DNA of 64,000 nt from Halobaculum roseum (GTDB lineage: Archaea; Halobacteriota; Halobacteria; Halobacteriales; Haloferacaceae). The notes under the pieces are model-generated. The model made no database searches, was not told where the DNA came from, and saw nothing but the letters and a program-made list of their open reading frames with translations. The stretch spans positions 1,444,521 to 1,508,520 of the forward strand of contig NZ_CP082286.1 of the NCBI RefSeq assembly GCF_019880245.1, given 5' to 3'. This document shows positions 63,985 through 64,000 of the stretch, in pieces (position 1 is the first letter of the stretch; each line of letters starts with the position of its first letter). Both the position numbers and the translations under genes were made by a program.

Positions 63985-64000
63985 GTAGACGGCGGCGAGC

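Overview
This 64-kb window is chromosomal DNA from a halophilic archaeon (class Halobacteria). The evidence is very high G+C coding DNA, strongly acidic proteins, archaeal information-processing genes (aIF5B, Nob1, PAN, S19e, PDCD5-like, class I LysS), Tat-type lipoprotein signals, a UbiA-family prenyltransferase, a PitA-type Cld-ABM fusion, an archaeal tRNA intron with a bulge-helix-bulge motif, and several protein families seen only in haloarchaea. The genus cannot be fixed from sequence alone.

Layout. 0-9 kb: small conserved proteins, glucose-6-phosphate isomerase, a CPBP protease, a Nob1/PRC-barrel pair, aIF5B and pyruvoyl arginine decarboxylase. 9-20 kb: PAN ATPase, oligoendopeptidase F, a methyltransferase, an M28 peptidase, hisS-truA, an EamA exporter, and S19e/PDCD5/PP-loop genes. 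20-31 kb: a flippase-like membrane protein, ThiL, two M50 site-2 proteases, a MoaE fusion, pyrH-lysS, and a PadR regulator with palindromic operators. 30-39 kb: PitA-like protein, a GAF histidine kinase, an aldo/keto reductase, and a convergent GH32/GH68 pair for fructan metabolism. 39-46 kb: an acyltransferase, a MOT1-like oxyanion transporter, a tungstate-type ABC operon, and a divergent ModE-like regulator. 46-55 kb: TrkA-N protein, cupin, VOC, UbiA, a 7TM histidine kinase, tRNA-Thr, enoyl-CoA hydratase and NAD synthetase. 55.7-59.2 kb: a 3.4-kb integrated element in tRNA-Gly(CCC), lower in G+C than its surroundings, with a tyrosine integrase, two Tat lipoproteins and a small protein. 59-64 kb: DsrE-like, Nmad3-like, ITPase, ParB-type HTH and M20 peptidase genes, then an intron-containing tRNA-Lys(TTT).

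Most striking observations: (1) downstream of both tRNA-Gly and tRNA-Lys, the T-loop-to-acceptor sequence recurs as an inverted copy, giving long hairpins that end at the same T-loop position followed by GTAGA; (2) tRNA-Lys(UUU) has a 34-nt intron with a complete BHB fold; (3) a 54-bp repeat is inserted in the same reading frame in lysS and in the GH32 gene; (4) several near-perfect palindromes sit next to start codons (TrkA, PadR, Tup/ModE and a small membrane protein); (5) the tRNA-Gly locus is surrounded by partial copies of its own ends, suggesting repeated integration.
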